Shown: positions 1 to 9,086, counted from the first letter of the stretch. The stretch: 64,000 bases of DNA from Paenibacillus mucilaginosus 3016 (GCF_000250655.1 NC_016935.1:3862001-3926000); one strand, 5' to 3'. Numbers and translations are program-made. Notes: a model not told the origin generated them from the letters alone.

Positions 1-1
1 C

Positions 2-1246
2 TATGACTATCAAGCCCCGCTGGGCGAGTTCGGCCGGATGGGCCCATCGTATGACCGCATTCGCTCGCTGTCCCTGCTGCTGGATGCCTTCGGGCCGGTC
101 CTGGCACCGATGGGCACGGAGCTGCCGGAGGGCCAATCCGAGGTGAAACCAGAGGATGTGGAGACGATCCGCTGGTGTGTTCGGCAGAAGGACGGAGGCG
201 GTTTCCTCTTCCTGAACAACTTCCAGGATCATGTGGAGCTGCCGGATCGCGAGGGGGTCCGCGTCGAACTGGACACAGGCGTGGGAACCGTATCCTTTCC
301 CCGGGAAGGCACGATGGTCCTCCGGAGCGGAATGGGGGCCGTCCTGCCGTTCCAGCTGGAGCTGTATGGGCTTCATATCCTCTCTGCCACCGTGCAGCCG
401 CTCACGAAGCTGGATTCGGACGAGGAGCCGCTGCTTGTGTTCCAGGCCCTGAGCTCCATCCCGCCGGAGATGATCTTGGATAAGCAGACGGCGGCAGGCA
501 TTACTGCGCCAGGCGGGGAAGTGATTGAGGAGGATTCGGTCTGGACCGTTAAGCCGGCCGTCGGGCAGGGCCATTGGGTCGAGGTCCGGAGAGCGGACGG
601 AGGCAAGGTAAGGATCGCCGTACTCTCCCGGGAAGAAAGCCTGCAGGCCTATAAGCTGAAGCTGTGGGGAGAAGAGCGCCTGGTGCTGAGCTCTTCCCGG
701 CTGTATGCGCACGGCGAGCGGCTGGTGTGTACGTCAGAGGGGAGTCACACTTGGGAGGTGGCCGTCTATCCTCCAGTGGCTTCAAAACTGAAGACGAGCA
801 CGGGCGGCATTACGGTGAAGAGGGCCGATGGTTTTGCTGTCTATCGCATCTCTGTGCACGCTTATGAGCCCGAGCTGTCGGTCAGCATCACCGGCGGGAA
901 GCATGCGGCGGTCCGGATCGACCCGGCGTGGCCCGAGCAGGTGAGCGACGTGTTTCTCGAGATCGATTATTCGGGGGATGTGGCTGCCGCCTACCTCGGA
1001 GGAGAGCTGCTGACCGACCATATCCACTACGGCGAAGTTTGGCCGATCGGCCTCAAGCAGTTTCAGAACGAGCTGGAGCAGGAGGCGCTGCACCTGTCCA
1101 TTACCCCTTTGCGCCAAGGAGAGGTTCATACGTTCGTCAATCAGGCGCTTGTCGAACGGTTTGAAGGGCAGGAGATTGCCGCATTCCACCGGATTGAAGC
1201 GACGCCCTATTACCAGGCTGCCTTATCGATAGTTTATAGCGAATAA
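2..1246 (+). CDS. Beta-galactosidase, GH35-like, C-terminal part (5' truncated by window edge)
   Basis: The open frame runs in from the left edge, so only the last 414 residues are seen. The first residues (YDYQAPLGEFGRMGPSYDRIR) match the segment that closes the catalytic barrel in GH35 beta-galactosidases, where a conserved SYDYDAP-type motif occurs. The rest is a string of beta-rich accessory domains, including a near-terminal jelly-roll-like segment (DVFLEIDYSGDVAAAYLGG, about residue 306) typical of the galactose-binding domains of these enzymes. The catalytic glutamates lie outside the window and cannot be checked. No signal peptide can be assessed. A related GH family with similar C-terminal domains cannot be excluded. 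Confidence 0.62.
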   Translation, partial: YDYQAPLGEFGRMGPSYDRIRSLSLLLDAFGPVLAPMGTELPEGQSEVKPEDVETIRWCVRQKDGGGFLFLNNFQDHVELPDREGVRVELDTGVGTVSFPREGTMVLRSGMGAVLPFQLELYGLHILSATVQPLTKLDSDEEPLLVFQALSSIPPEMILDKQTAAGITAPGGEVIEEDSVWTVKPAVGQGHWVEVRRADGGKVRIAVLSREESLQAYKLKLWGEERLVLSSSRLYAHGERLVCTSEGSHTWEVAVYPPVASKLKTSTGGITVKRADGFAVYRISVHAYEPELSVSITGGKHAAVRIDPAWPEQVSDVFLEIDYSGDVAAAYLGGELLTDHIHYGEVWPIGLKQFQNELEQEALHLSITPLRQGEVHTFVNQALVERFEGQEIAAFHRIEATPYYQAALSIVYSE

Positions 1247-1302
1247 ATATCGAGCTGGCTGACCGGAATGGGCGTTATATGAAGGAAGGGAGCCGGGAAC
1301 CC

Positions 1303-1332
1303 AAACAGCGATGCAGCCCAGCATCGCTGTTT
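1303..1332. terminator. Bidirectional intrinsic terminator
   Basis: A 12-bp perfect stem (AAACAGCGATGC / GCATCGCTGTTT) with a 6-nt loop lies between the convergent ends of the GH35 gene (+) and the DUF5050-type gene (-). A-rich and T-rich sequence on the two sides suits termination in both directions. Confidence 0.8.
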
Positions 1333-1335
1333 TCA

Positions 1336-2787
1336 TCAGGGGGCCATATCTTCCGTTACAAGTGTAAGATGTTCTTTCGTACTGAAGGGTGTGAATTGGA
1401 TGACATACCAATAGGGATCCACACTATACAATTCTCGGCCATAGCCAACCGTGGCATGCTTGGAATAACCGGTTCCATCGATCCGTATTTTAGTAACATC
1501 AATATGAGAACCATGGCTTATTTTCCCTTGCAGAAAGTAAATCCACCCATCCCGGTATTGTAAGGAACTAAGTTGTCCGCTGCTGTCCCATACGTTCACC
1601 GTGTAGAGCTGGATGGACGTGGAACCGTCAAGACTAGTTTTGTAGATGCCATCGGTATCGCCTACCACCTTCGTATGATAGATCCACCCATCGACAATCA
1701 AGGGATTACTGAACAGATGTTTATCCGCTTGTTTTTTTCCCCGGCCGGATAAGTCCGTTTGAAATACATCGTAGGTTTCGTTTTGCTGGAAAAAGAGCTG
1801 CTGATTGGAGATAAAAAACCGGTGAATGCCCTTTTCCGGGATGATCTTCTCAGTGGATGAACCGTCCGTTTTCATACGGCTGATCCCGGAATCAGAGGTC
1901 TCCAAAAAATAAATCCAGTCTTGGTCCACTGCAAGCTGAGAAGCGGAAACAGCGGATAGCCTGGTCCGCTCCGTTCCATCTTGACGAATTTTATAGATCC
2001 CGCCGTACTGAAGAACACCATCCACATAGGTCCCCGTATCGATCGTATAATACAACCAATCTCCACTGGCATTGATCGATCTGGCATTATCGTCAGTCAG
2101 CTTGATTCTGGTTGCTCCATCTTTCGACCATTTTTCTAGGGAAGGTTGATGATTAAACGGATTGGTGAAGATCCAATCCCCGCTTGAGGCGAGATTCCCA
2201 CCGATAAGCAGATTACGATGCGCGGCTGCCTCCTCCTGTTTTCTTGTATGTTCCTGTGTTTGTTCTTCACAAGCTTCAATAGAATACCCCTCTGAAGCAT
2301 CCCATGCCGTCTGCCAATTGAATTCGCTATTGGTGAATCTCCATGTCATTGGGAAGTAAACGATATCGTTAAGAAACAGAATCGGATAAGGCTCCTCTGC
2401 ATTCCGGATAATCTTCCCATTCACGGTAACAGGGAAAGGAGGCGGCACCGCCTGTTTGGATGTCAGCTGAACAGGGGCGGATTGGAGGTTCTGGGAGAAA
2501 GGTTGACATGCAGGCTGCCTGGTAATGTTCAGCCCCTTTTGCTGATCCCACTTCACTTTAAGTCCCAATGCGGCGGTGTTACTCCAAGTCATGGGAAAAT
2601 AGGTGATACCTTCATAAAGAAACAAGGGATACGGGTTGTGTACATTGTCGAGAGAGGACCCGTTCACTGCTATAGGAAAAGCGAGAGAGTCAATCTCGTA
2701 ACGGGCATGAGAGTCGGCTGCAAATGTGGTTTGGGCCAGCAGCGGAAGCGTGAAGACCATAGCAAGAACGCTTTTGATTCGTTTCAT
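1336..2787 (-). CDS. Exported protein with two stalk-like repeats and a DUF5050-like propeller
   Basis: The 483-residue protein starts with a clear signal peptide (cleavage near residue 24, after TTFA). Two tandem copies of a copper-amine-oxidase-N/stalk-like unit follow at about residues 36-85 and 117-170. Each contains an NPYP or EPYP, then a YFPMTW core (residues YEGITYFPMTW and NDIVYFPMTW). From about residue 195 the sequence consists of repeating short strands with WIYF, WIYH and DWIYF motifs, as in DUF5050 beta-propellers. An extracellular, probably cell-wall or ligand-binding role is inferred. No catalytic residues are recognisable. The gene is monocistronic and ends at the bidirectional hairpin. 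Confidence 0.7.
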   Translation of the reverse strand: MKRIKSVLAMVFTLPLLAQTTFAADSHARYEIDSLAFPIAVNGSSLDNVHNPYPLFLYEGITYFPMTWSNTAALGLKVKWDQQKGLNITRQPACQPFSQNLQSAPVQLTSKQAVPPPFPVTVNGKIIRNAEEPYPILFLNDIVYFPMTWRFTNSEFNWQTAWDASEGYSIEACEEQTQEHTRKQEEAAAHRNLLIGGNLASSGDWIFTNPFNHQPSLEKWSKDGATRIKLTDDNARSINASGDWLYYTIDTGTYVDGVLQYGGIYKIRQDGTERTRLSAVSASQLAVDQDWIYFLETSDSGISRMKTDGSSTEKIIPEKGIHRFFISNQQLFFQQNETYDVFQTDLSGRGKKQADKHLFSNPLIVDGWIYHTKVVGDTDGIYKTSLDGSTSIQLYTVNVWDSSGQLSSLQYRDGWIYFLQGKISHGSHIDVTKIRIDGTGYSKHATVGYGRELYSVDPYWYVIQFTPFSTKEHLTLVTEDMAP

Positions 2788-3100
2788 AAGATGGAAAATC
2801 CTCCTGTATCCAGTAAAATAAACTTCTTCGTATACATACTACTTGGGTTAAAGCTCACCACTGTGTGTCTTCCTCGGTTTCATCAAACAACGGTTCATGC
2901 GGTACAGCTCCTGCCCGGGTTCCAGTTAGCCCTATAGACGCAAGGAATTGTAAAATGTTTCTTGGCGGATCATTAGGAAATCTTTACTCTTTCCGGTAAC
3001 GATGAGGAAGCTGCTTCTGTGCAACCTATAGGGCGTTACGGACGTCTCATTCCATGAATCGTTATTCATAAGAGAACGATCCAGAAGGAGAACGAGTCCA
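2788..3100. other. Intergenic region between divergent stalk-domain genes
   Basis: This 313-bp gap holds the 5' regions of two divergent exported-protein genes. A 9-bp inverted repeat, GCCCTATAG at 2929-2937 and CTATAGGGC at 3026-3034, spaced about 90 nt apart, is the only structure I can point to. No coding sequence is apparent. A ribosome binding site (AGAAGGAGAA) precedes the gene at 3101. Confidence 0.4.
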
Positions 3101-4687
3101 ATGAAAAAATTCCGTTTGTCCGCCGCTGTCTTCGGGATCGCTGCGGTTCTAGCCTTGAGCAGTCCGCCGCCCGTCTCGGCAATGAAGGTCGGGGATGTGA
3201 CGGGGCAGGTTCTATCTACCGATATTCATGCTTACGTGAACGGCGCCGAGATGCCCTCCCTTAATTTGAATGGGTACACGGCGGTCGCGGCGGAGGATCT
3301 GCGGGAATATGGTTTTGATGTGGCATGGGTGCCTCAGGAACGGAAGATTGTTATCCGCTATAGCGGGAAGAAGGAGGTACAGCCTCTGCCCGTCCAGACT
3401 GCGGCCCAGCCGCTAGGTACAAAGCTGGCGGATGTTCTGTATACGGACATCTCCGCATATTACGGTGACCATCAGATTCCTTCTTATAATATTGGCGGAA
3501 GAACCGTCGTTACGCTGAATGATCAGTCTGCTTTCGGTAGTGTCGTTTGGTCTGAGAAGGATCGGAGCATCAGCTTTACCCCCGCCGCCCACGATACCGG
3601 ATGGTTCACCGCTAACCCGCTGGCCGTGCGGGAGACAGGCACGGTCCAGGTGGATCATATTTGGATCGGAGATCCGAAGATTACCTGGAACGGGGAGGAA
3701 GTCGGCCGGACGATCGATTATGTGCCTATGCTGGATGTGTCATGGCTTGCCGGCAAGCTGGGCTATACGGCGCAGGAAACGAAAGACGGCAGGCTGCGGG
3801 TTGACAATGGGACGGATGGATTTATCCTGAGGCAAGGCGATAACCATCCGGAATTGATCTGGTTTGGGACGACGGCAGGGAAGGTGGAAACATGGAAGGC
3901 ACCGGTCAAGAGGAACGGCAAATGGCTGCTTCGGGAGCCGGACCTGAAGGAACTGTTCGGCTATGAGTCGGTGTGGAGCCCGGAGACACATATGGAGAAC
4001 ATCACGTACCGTAAGCTGATCGTCGAAGATCATGGGCTCAAGCGGCGAACGGATAACTTCAGTTATATTGTCCGGGCAGACGGGTTCTTGGAAGGAACCT
4101 CGAATCTTCCCTTCCTTGGACTTGAAAGAGAAATAGACGGGCAGATGGTACACGCCCCGGTTGTCGCAGGCGGCATGGCCGATGCGGCTGAAGGCGGTCC
4201 GAAGTATAGACTGGATACGGCAGTCCAACTGGAGCTGGGAACGAACCGGCTTCATCTTCGATTGACCCAAGGCTATCGCATATTATTCGACTCCGTGTAT
4301 ACGGTGGAGCTTCCCCTGCGGGAACTGGCGCCCATCCTGGACCGGAACACGTCTTACAGCTCCGGAGATTCCACCCGGCTTAAAGAGGTGTCCCCGGCAA
4401 AGGCGTATCAGGAAACCTCCGGCTCCGACATGACCTTCTCGGGAACGGCGGAGAAGATCAATGGCACGGAGTTGACTTTTATCATCGAGCGCAAGGCGGG
4501 TGAGGACTATGTGCCTTTGGGCGGCCCGGTACCGGCACCGTTCGAGGGCGACCGCTTCCAGACCAAGTTGAAGCTGCCGGAGCAGTCCGGGTTATACAGG
4601 GTGACAGCCTTGACCTGGGTTACCAATCCGAAAGGTTCGTTTCAGATGCCGGCGGCTTATTGGTATATTCAGAAGCAAGCCCAATAA
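3101..4687 (+). CDS. Exported stalk-domain protein (copper amine oxidase N-terminal-like)
   Basis: This 528-residue protein has a typical signal peptide (MKKFRLSAAVFGIAAVLAL, cleavage about residue 27). Two consecutive stalk-domain units follow: about residues 38-85 (DIHAYVNGAEMPSLNL) and 105-155 (DISAYYGDHQIPSYNI). A third weaker unit lies near 180-240. The C-terminal 230 residues are beta-rich and unrecognised, ending in a domain that may mimic an Ig-like fold. The start is supported by AGAAGGAGAA about 9 nt upstream. Stalk domains usually serve as surface-exposed interaction modules. The neighbour at 1336-2787 is also a stalk-domain protein, transcribed divergently, suggesting shared surface function. 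Confidence 0.68.
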   Translation: MKKFRLSAAVFGIAAVLALSSPPPVSAMKVGDVTGQVLSTDIHAYVNGAEMPSLNLNGYTAVAAEDLREYGFDVAWVPQERKIVIRYSGKKEVQPLPVQTAAQPLGTKLADVLYTDISAYYGDHQIPSYNIGGRTVVTLNDQSAFGSVVWSEKDRSISFTPAAHDTGWFTANPLAVRETGTVQVDHIWIGDPKITWNGEEVGRTIDYVPMLDVSWLAGKLGYTAQETKDGRLRVDNGTDGFILRQGDNHPELIWFGTTAGKVETWKAPVKRNGKWLLREPDLKELFGYESVWSPETHMENITYRKLIVEDHGLKRRTDNFSYIVRADGFLEGTSNLPFLGLEREIDGQMVHAPVVAGGMADAAEGGPKYRLDTAVQLELGTNRLHLRLTQGYRILFDSVYTVELPLRELAPILDRNTSYSSGDSTRLKEVSPAKAYQETSGSDMTFSGTAEKINGTELTFIIERKAGEDYVPLGGPVPAPFEGDRFQTKLKLPEQSGLYRVTALTWVTNPKGSFQMPAAYWYIQKQAQ

Positions 4688-4692
4688 ATGCA

Positions 4693-4726
4693 AACCATCC
4701 ATCCCATCGTTCGAAGGGGGATGGTT
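4693..4726 (+). terminator. Intrinsic terminator after stalk-domain gene
   Basis: AACCATCC and GGATGGTT pair around an 18-nt loop, followed by a T-rich run (TTTTTTATTTT). It directly follows the stop codon at 4687. Confidence 0.75.
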
Positions 4727-4745
4727 TTTTATTTTCTTCAAGGGA

Positions 4746-4803
4746 TTGTAATCTGTAAATAAGTGGGATATGATCATCATTAAATATATCTTAAAGATAT
4801 ATT
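4746..4803 (+). promoter_or_regulatory. padR promoter with perfect palindromic operator
   Basis: TTGTAA (4746-4751) and TATGAT (4769-4774) are separated by exactly 17 nt and form a sigma-A-like promoter. Just downstream of the expected start point lies a perfect palindrome, AATATATCTT-A-AAGATATATT (4783-4803). Its placement between the -10 and the padR start codon suits autorepression by the encoded PadR protein; that binding is inference. Confidence 0.7.
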
Positions 4804-4821
4804 ATGCATAAGGAGGGAAGC

Positions 4822-5379
4822 ATGAAAAGAATCAACACAACCCATTTTGCCATCCTCGGCTTGCTTCGAATCAGACCCATGAGCGCCTATGAACTGGTTA
4901 AATTTTCGAAGGAAAGCATCGGATTGTTTTGGAACGAATCCTACGGGCATATCCATAAAAGCATCAAGCACCTGGAGCTCGAGGGAGCTGTGACGGTGGT
5001 GGAGGAGACAACGACGGGCAGGCCCAAAAAAGTGTATGGCATTACGCAGCCGGGATGCGAGCAGCTGGATTCCTGGCTGGCACAGGCTCCTGAGGAACCG
5101 GTGATGCGGAATGAACTGCTTATGAAAATCTTTGTTTCCGATGAACGCCATGTCCCTCACTTGGTATCGTATCTGGAGGAAGAACTGGAAGCAAGCCGAA
5201 GGTTGTCGGCTATGCTGGCGGGAATCAAGGCGATGGTAGAACCAAAGGAAGGTCATCAAGCGCGGCTCTGGCTGTTGACGCTCGAATACGGAGAAAGATA
5301 CGTACGCATGACGGGCGACTGGTGTCAGTATGCGTTGAACATATTAACCGATGCGGACAGGGGACATGGGAATGAATAA
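4822..5379 (+). CDS. PadR family transcriptional regulator
   Basis: This 185-residue protein begins with the PadR winged-helix domain (residues 1-80: FAILGLLRIRPMSAYEL, then GHIHKSIKHLELEGAV and GRPKKVYGIT, the wing). The C-terminal half is the helical dimerisation region of the Vir_act_alpha_C type. The ATG at 4822 is chosen over the ATG at 4804 because AAGGAGGG sits 5-11 nt before it. The stop overlaps the start of the CPBP gene, so the two are translationally coupled. A perfect palindrome downstream of the promoter suggests autoregulation. The effector is unknown. Confidence 0.85.
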   Translation: MKRINTTHFAILGLLRIRPMSAYELVKFSKESIGLFWNESYGHIHKSIKHLELEGAVTVVEETTTGRPKKVYGITQPGCEQLDSWLAQAPEEPVMRNELLMKIFVSDERHVPHLVSYLEEELEASRRLSAMLAGIKAMVEPKEGHQARLWLLTLEYGERYVRMTGDWCQYALNILTDADRGHGNE

Positions 5380-6094
5380 CAAACGCTGGAGCATGGCTCC
5401 GGTCCTTTGGATCACCCTGATCGTGTGCGTGCTGGCGCCGGCCCTTCTGTGGATTCGAAGGAATCAGCTTCTGGCTTTGGAGGTTTTTGAAAGGGAAGTG
5501 TATAATCAGGAGCTGAGCTATCAGGTCACGGTACTCTTTCTGGCCGTTATCCTGATTGGCATGGTTTATGGGCTGACAGGCAAAGCGGGTCTTGCCTATT
5601 TGAACCTGAAGAAGCGGGACGGGACCATTCGGCCTGAACCGTGGATCGGCATTACACCGAAAGAGACGGAAACGTGGAAACACTTGGGCTTCAACTTGGC
5701 AGTCATCATTACCTTGGTGACGGCGGTTGTGATTTACTTCCAGGTGATTCATGGGAAAAGCCTGAGCCTCGATCTGTTCCCCGGCATCTTATTGGTTCTC
5801 GTTTTTGCGCTTATCAATGCGTTCTCAGAAGAAATCATCTTCCGGTTTTCCTTTGTGGCCGTGGTGAGTCATACGGGATGCTCACCGTATTTAGCTCAAG
5901 GATTAGCAGCATCCGTCTTTGGGATCCTTCATTACTTCGGAACGCCAAGCGGGCTTCCAGGTGTACTGATGGCCGCTTTCCTCGGCTGGATCCTGGCCAA
6001 ATCCATGATCGAGACCAAAGGTTTTTACTGGGCGCTCTGCATCCACTTCTTGCAGGATGCCGTTATTTTCTTTGCCTTATTCATGAAGCCGTAG
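5372..6094 (+). CDS. CPBP family intramembrane metalloprotease (CAAX/Abi type)
   Basis: This 240-residue membrane protein has about six hydrophobic segments. The three CPBP (Abi) motifs are present: EExxxR at about residues 153-158 (SEEIIFRF), the FGxxH-type motif at about 187 (GILHYFG), and HxxxD at about 225-229 (HFLQDAV). These residues bind or activate the catalytic centre in Rce1-like intramembrane peptidases. The ATG at 5372 is preferred because AGGGGA lies 7 nt upstream; it overlaps the padR stop codon. Control by the adjacent PadR protein is inferred. In Bacillota such proteins act in peptide maturation, bacteriocin self-immunity or stress signalling; which applies here is unknown. 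Confidence 0.83.
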   Translation: MNNKRWSMAPVLWITLIVCVLAPALLWIRRNQLLALEVFEREVYNQELSYQVTVLFLAVILIGMVYGLTGKAGLAYLNLKKRDGTIRPEPWIGITPKETETWKHLGFNLAVIITLVTAVVIYFQVIHGKSLSLDLFPGILLVLVFALINAFSEEIIFRFSFVAVVSHTGCSPYLAQGLAASVFGILHYFGTPSGLPGVLMAAFLGWILAKSMIETKGFYWALCIHFLQDAVIFFALFMKP

Positions 6095-6122
6095 CGGACT
6101 GCCGGAATTCATAATAAAAAAA

Positions 6123-6144
6123 CAGGAGGCCCGAAAGCCTCCTG
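6123..6144. terminator. Bidirectional terminator between CPBP and sstT genes
   Basis: CAGGAGGC and GCCTCCTG form a perfect 8-bp stem with a 6-nt loop. An A-run on the left (a U-run for minus-strand transcripts) and CTTT on the right serve the convergent genes. Confidence 0.82.
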
Positions 6145-6155
6145 CTTTAAACAAC

Positions 6156-7385
6156 CTACGCCTTAACCAAAACTTCCCTGCCCTCTTTACGGTGTTTCGT
6201 ATACTCGGCTGTAGCGGTGAACAGAACGTCGGAGGAGGAATTTAGCGCGGTTTCGAACGAATCCTGCAGCACTCCGATAATGAATCCTACACCCACCACT
6301 TGAATCGCAATATCGTTCGGAATGCCGAAGATGCTGCACGCCAGGGGAATGAGCAGGAGCGAACCGCCGGCGACACCGGATGCGCCTGCTGCTGCTACAG
6401 CGGATACGATGCTGAGCAGGAACGCTGTGGCGAAATCCACCTGGATGCCCAAGGTATGAACCGCGGCCAGCGTCAGAACCGAGATTGTCACCGCGGCGCC
6501 CGCCATATTGATCGTAGCGCCCAGGGGAATGGATACCGAGTAGGTATTCGAATCCAGCCCCAGCTTTTCGCACAATCGCATGTTGATCGGAATGTTCGCG
6601 GCGGAGCTCCGGGTGAAGAAGGCGGTAATCCCGCTTTCCCTCAAGCAGGTTAAGACAAGGGGATAAGGATTCCTGCGAATATTCACATATACGATCAGCG
6701 GGTTGACCACCAGCGCGATAAACAGCATGCAGCCGATCAAGATGAGCAGCAGCTTGCCGTAATCAAGCAGGGAAGAAAGACCGTTGGTCGTTATGGAATT
6801 GAACACGAGCCCCATGATGCCGATCGGTGCCAGATTGATGACCCACTTGACGATCTGGGAGACGGCGTCGGACAAATTCGTCAGCATGTCCTTGGTGCTG
6901 TCCTTCGCACCCCGCAGGACAAGGCCCAGAAGGATAGCCCAGGACAGAATCCCGATATAGTTGGCGTTCATCAGGGCATTGACCGGGTTGTCCACTACCT
7001 GAAAGAGCAGCGTCTTAATGACTTCTACGATCCCTTGAGGCGGGGAAAGATCTTCCGTGCTTTGGACAAGGGACAGGCTTACCGGAAATACGAAGCTGGC
7101 AATGACAGCGATCAGCCCCGCGAGAAACGTGCTTGTGCCATAGAGGGCAAGGATCGATTTCATATTCGTTTGATGGCCCTTCTGATGCCTGGAAATGGCG
7201 GACATGACCAGGAGCAAGACGAGCAGCGGTGCAACCGCTTTTAAGGCGCTTACGAATAAAGAGCCGAGGAGGCTGACTCCTGACGCGCCAGGAAGGACTA
7301 AGGCCAGGAGAACTCCCAGGATAATCCCCGCAAAGATTCGTTTGACAAGGCTCATTTGGTTCCACTTGAGTAACAATGTCTGCAA
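6156..7385 (-). CDS. sstT: Serine/threonine:sodium symporter SstT
   Basis: This 409-residue protein of the dicarboxylate/amino acid:cation symporter family (DAACS) fits SstT in length and sequence. It has an N-terminal membrane-helix bundle, the SSAANIPIN segment (about residue 264) of the serine-rich reentrant hairpin, the [10 protein letters not shown] segment (about 295) and the second reentrant hairpin ([19 protein letters not shown], about 335-353). It would import L-serine and L-threonine with sodium. The TTG at 7385 is preceded at 6 nt by GGAGGG. The gene is monocistronic and ends at a bidirectional terminator. An inverted repeat (TTAACG/CGTTAA) about 65-90 bp upstream could be an operator but is weakly supported. 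Confidence 0.9.
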   Translation of the reverse strand: MQTLLLKWNQMSLVKRIFAGIILGVLLALVLPGASGVSLLGSLFVSALKAVAPLLVLLLVMSAISRHQKGHQTNMKSILALYGTSTFLAGLIAVIASFVFPVSLSLVQSTEDLSPPQGIVEVIKTLLFQVVDNPVNALMNANYIGILSWAILLGLVLRGAKDSTKDMLTNLSDAVSQIVKWVINLAPIGIMGLVFNSITTNGLSSLLDYGKLLLILIGCMLFIALVVNPLIVYVNIRRNPYPLVLTCLRESGITAFFTRSSAANIPINMRLCEKLGLDSNTYSVSIPLGATINMAGAAVTISVLTLAAVHTLGIQVDFATAFLLSIVSAVAAAGASGVAGGSLLLIPLACSIFGIPNDIAIQVVGVGFIIGVLQDSFETALNSSSDVLFTATAEYTKHRKEGREVLVKA

Positions 7386-7526
7386 TGTATTCCCTCCGGT
7401 AACAATGTAAGAATATAACGGACCCCAGCCATGTTGAAATAGGGCAAGTCATATGTTAACGATAGTTTATCACGTTAATTGTCCAGTGTGCAAAAACGAA
7501 TATTTCAATGGAAATATTTTTATTAA

Positions 7527-7570
7527 AAAAACCAGCGGAGCTGATCCTGCGATCAACCCTGCTGGTTTTT
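7527..7570 (-). terminator. Intrinsic terminator of the nitroreductase/monooxygenase operon
   Basis: A 10-bp stem, AAAAACCAGC / GCTGGTTTTT on the plus strand, lies 23 bp past the stop codon of the monooxygenase gene. Runs of A and T on the two flanks supply a U-tract for minus-strand transcripts. Confidence 0.75.
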
Positions 7571-7592
7571 TTTCTTTGGCTCGCGTGCCGGA

Positions 7593-7889
7593 TTAACGCT
7601 TCACGGGCTCGCCTGCGAAGACTTCCGCCTGCATAGGTGCGGCCATGAAGGCAGGCGCCTGCTGCATGAACGCCTGGAAATGGCTGCTTGCGTTGTACGC
7701 CGCGATTGCAGCTTCATCCTTCCACAGCTCCACCATCGTGTAGCGGTGCTCCTGCTCCGTGCTCTTCATCAGGGTGTAGGTCACATTGCCTTCTTCAGCG
7801 CGGGAGGCGGGGATGAGGGCTTTGACGGCATTCAGGAACGCCTCTTCCTGGTCGGGTTTTACTTGCAGATGGGCATGAATAATGATCAT
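7593..7889 (-). CDS. Putative quinol monooxygenase (ABM/YgiN-like)
   Basis: The 98-residue protein has the antibiotic biosynthesis monooxygenase fold: opening strand MIIIHAHLQVKPDQEEAF, the middle strand YTMVELWKDEAAIAAYNASSHF with the conserved E-W and HF residues, then a short C-terminal strand. Such cofactorless ferredoxin-like dimers oxidise quinols or related phenolics. It follows a nitroreductase gene and a MarR regulator on the same strand, a context reminiscent of quinone or electrophile detoxification (MhqR-type regulons in B. subtilis). A ribosome binding site (GGAAG) is 12 nt upstream. Confidence 0.82.
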   Translation of the reverse strand: MIIIHAHLQVKPDQEEAFLNAVKALIPASRAEEGNVTYTLMKSTEQEHRYTMVELWKDEAAIAAYNASSHFQAFMQQAPAFMAAPMQAEVFAGEPVKR

Positions 7890-7923
7890 GACTGTCAGCT
7901 TCCTTTCGCTGTTGAAATAGAAA

Positions 7924-8562
7924 TTAATTCCAGGTGGTTACCGTTTCAACCGGCAGGCGGTAGGACGGGTAGCCTTCTTTGGCCGCTTTGCCGATGCTGA
8001 TGAGCATGATCGGCTGGTAGCGTTCTTGGTCCAGACCGAAGGCTTCGGCAATCTTGTCTTTCTCGTAGCCGCCGATCGGGTTGGTGTCATAGCCGTGGGC
8101 ACGGGCCACCAGCATAAGCTGCATCGAGACGAGACCGGCATCGATGAAATTCACGTCCCGCAGGTCCGCGGCAGGAAGCTGCTCGTAGTAATTCTTGATC
8201 GCCTTGAGCTGCATGTCCTTCACATCCTGCGGCATGTAACCCAGCTCCACCATTTTGCCATAGATTTCGTCCAGGTACTCGGCATTGTTCATGTCGGCGA
8301 ATACCGCGATGACGGCGGAGGAGGTCAGCACCTGGGTCTGGTTGAAGCGGGCCAGCGGAGCCAGCTTTTCTTTGCCTTCCTGGCTCTCGATGACGACGAA
8401 ACGCCAAGGCTGCGCATTGACCGAAGAGGGTGCGCGTGTGGCTCCTTCCAGAATGTCGGTCATTTCCTCGCGGCTGATTTTCACTTCAGGGTCATAGGCT
8501 TTGACGGAACGGCGTCCGTATGTAATCTCTTTGAAATCATTGGTCTTCTGAAATTCGCTCAT
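7924..8562 (-). CDS. Nitroreductase family protein (FMN-dependent)
   Basis: This 212-residue protein carries the nitroreductase signature: RRSVKAYDP near residue 17, then APSSVNAQPWRFVVI (about 43-57), the FMN phosphate-binding segment, and GYDTNPIGGY (about 157) before a final catalytic region. It resembles B. subtilis YdgI/YodC/MhqN proteins. It would reduce nitroaromatics or quinones with NAD(P)H. It lies between marR and the ABM monooxygenase gene with gaps of only 27 and 34 bp, so the three are probably one transcript. AAGGAG precedes the ATG. Confidence 0.87.
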   Translation of the reverse strand: MSEFQKTNDFKEITYGRRSVKAYDPEVKISREEMTDILEGATRAPSSVNAQPWRFVVIESQEGKEKLAPLARFNQTQVLTSSAVIAVFADMNNAEYLDEIYGKMVELGYMPQDVKDMQLKAIKNYYEQLPAADLRDVNFIDAGLVSMQLMLVARAHGYDTNPIGGYEKDKIAEAFGLDQERYQPIMLISIGKAAKEGYPSYRLPVETVTTWN

Positions 8563-8589
8563 GATGGGGACAAGCTCCTTTATTCTGGG

Positions 8590-9009
8590 TTAGATGTTGT
8601 TCTGCATGCGTTCGAGCATATCGGCCAGCACATGGACTTCTTCCTCGCTGAAGCCATGCAGGATCTGGCGGATAAAAAGCTCCTTCTCGGCCGTGTACGC
8701 TCCGATCCGCCGCCGGCCTTCCTCGGTGAGTCGCACGAAGGTCACGCGGTTGTCGTCCGGATTCCGGCGCCGGGTAACCATTCCGTCCGCCTCCAGCTGC
8801 TTGAGATGGCGCGTAATGGCCGCACTGTCAATGTCGATGCACTTCTGCAGTGTGGATTGGTTGATCTCATCGCTGCGGCACAGTTCGTGCAGAATCTCGA
8901 GACGGGACGAGCTGATTCCTGTGCAGCGTTCGAACTTGGGACTGATTTTGTTGCCGAGTCCATTGAGTAGATACAGAATCAGTTCTTCCTTGGAACCGAT
9001 GCGAGTCAT
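8590..9009 (-). CDS. MarR family transcriptional regulator
   Basis: The 139-residue protein contains the MarR winged helix-turn-helix: ISSSRLEILHELCRS (about residues 32-46), then INQSTLQKCIDIDSAAITRHLKQLEADGMVTRRRNPDDNR (recognition helix and wing), followed by the dimerising C-terminal helices. The ATG at 9009 was chosen because CGGGAGG lies 8 nt upstream; a longer frame starting at 9078 lacks such a site. It heads an apparent operon with the nitroreductase and the ABM monooxygenase. Two palindromes overlap its promoter, so autorepression relieved by an electrophile or phenolic ligand is likely by analogy with MhqR. Confidence 0.87.
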   Translation of the reverse strand: MTRIGSKEELILYLLNGLGNKISPKFERCTGISSSRLEILHELCRSDEINQSTLQKCIDIDSAAITRHLKQLEADGMVTRRRNPDDNRVTFVRLTEEGRRRIGAYTAEKELFIRQILHGFSEEEVHVLADMLERMQNNI

Positions 9010-9086
9010 GTTGGAGTCCTCCCGGGTGAATCTGGAACATAGATGAACGGTCATAGGGCCGATTCTGGGATTGCACAAAAGCTTAT

